From assembly GCA_019114885.1 (NCBI GenBank), contig DXEQ01000314.1, forward strand, positions 1 to 6,093: a stretch of 6,093 nucleotides of DNA, given 5' to 3'. How positions within the stretch are numbered: position 1 is the first letter of the stretch; every line of letters starts with the position of its first letter. A program made the translations under genes and the position numbers. A model generated the notes under the pieces. The model was given only the letters and a program-made list of their open reading frames with translations, did no database searches and was not told where the DNA came from. This stretch comes from Candidatus Anaerobutyricum stercoripullorum (GTDB lineage: Bacteria > Bacillota > Clostridia > Lachnospirales > Lachnospiraceae). Below, one piece after another: positions 5,644 to 6,093 of this stretch.

Positions 5644-6093
5644 ATGGGAAATTTACTTGCTTACAGCGGCATCGTCACCAAGGTCCGCGCCATGGAGGGC
5701 AAGCTGCTGAAGCCGGAACAGTTTACGCTCATTGCCGGCCTTCCCAGCGTGCCTGATATTGTGGATTATCTTAAGAAGAATACTGCCTATGCGGATGTGC
5801 TTGAGACGCTTAAGGAGGAGCAGATCCACAGAGGCAATATTGAGAAGGTGCTGATACAGTCTCTGTACCATGATTACACGAAGCTGTACCGGTTCGGCGG
5901 ACAGAAACAGCGCCGTTTTATGAAATTAATCCTGAAGTCTTATGAGATCGATCTGATCAATTATTGTCTGCGAATCGTGATCAATCATTATAAGCAGCCC
6001 TTCGATCTGAATTACAAGAAGGCGTTTTTTGATAAATATTCGCAGATATCCATTGAGAAGCTGATCACCTCGCGGACCACCGACGCCCTGGTG
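5644..6093 (+). CDS. V/A-type ATPase subunit C (V0D/AC39 family), 3' end missing
   Basis: The frame stays open from the ATG at 5644 to the window edge, giving 150 residues of a protein normally about 330-350 long. The start MGNLLAYSGIVTKVRAMEGK, followed by LLKPEQFTLIAGLPSVPDIV and a DYLKKNTAY segment, fits the N-terminal repeat of the V0D/AC39 family. It continues as a mostly helical, Tyr- and basic-rich protein (for example SYEIDLINYCLRIVINHY). In V/A-type ATPases this subunit (C in bacteria/archaea, d in eukaryotes) is the funnel that links the central rotor shaft to the membrane c-ring. It lies three bases after the stalk subunit gene and shares its promoter. Subunits I, K, E, F, A, B and D would be expected beyond the window edge (inference). 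Confidence 0.87.
   Translation, partial: MGNLLAYSGIVTKVRAMEGKLLKPEQFTLIAGLPSVPDIVDYLKKNTAYADVLETLKEEQIHRGNIEKVLIQSLYHDYTKLYRFGGQKQRRFMKLILKSYEIDLINYCLRIVINHYKQPFDLNYKKAFFDKYSQISIEKLITSRTTDALV

Overview
The window looks like an ordinary chromosomal stretch from an anaerobic Gram-positive Clostridia, most likely a Lachnospiraceae-type gut bacterium. This rests on four things: purine-rich AGGAGG-like ribosome sites, coding DNA of roughly half GC against very AT-rich intergenic DNA, a short archaeal/eukaryotic-type prolyl-tRNA synthetase, and the start of a V/A-type ATPase operon. The organism call is inference from gene content; no rRNA or other marker is present. All genes lie on the + strand. 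I see no mobile element, CRISPR array, tRNA or rRNA.

Layout. (1) 2-1668: the 3' part of panD (aspartate 1-decarboxylase, makes beta-alanine), then coaBC (bifunctional phosphopantothenoylcysteine synthetase/decarboxylase). Both serve the pantothenate-to-coenzyme A route. (2) 1669-1836: an intergenic region of about 19% GC with spaced A-tracts, ending in an extended -10 promoter. (3) 1885-3316: an OmpR-family response regulator whose receiver domain lacks the usual phosphoacceptor Asp, followed after one base by an RluA-family pseudouridine synthase. An intrinsic terminator closes this unit at 3337-3374. (4) 3430-5151: a near-consensus promoter, a leader of about 150 nt with potential secondary structure, proS (478 aa, short type with a Cys-rich C-terminus) and a strong intrinsic terminator. 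(5) 5212-6093: an extended -10 promoter, a hairpin at the predicted 5' end of the mRNA, a consensus ribosome site, then a small coiled-coil protein resembling the V-ATPase G/H stalk subunit and the first 150 codons of a V-ATPase subunit C (V0D/AC39 family). The operon runs out of the window.

The genes form four transcription units of mostly housekeeping function: CoA synthesis, RNA modification, tRNA charging and ion-pumping ATPase. The item most worth a second look is the atypical response regulator. It has Glu in place of the phosphoacceptor Asp and Lys at one acidic-pocket position, no kinase gene beside it in the window, and apparent translational coupling to an RNA-modifying enzyme. I did not find a clearly new multi-gene system here.
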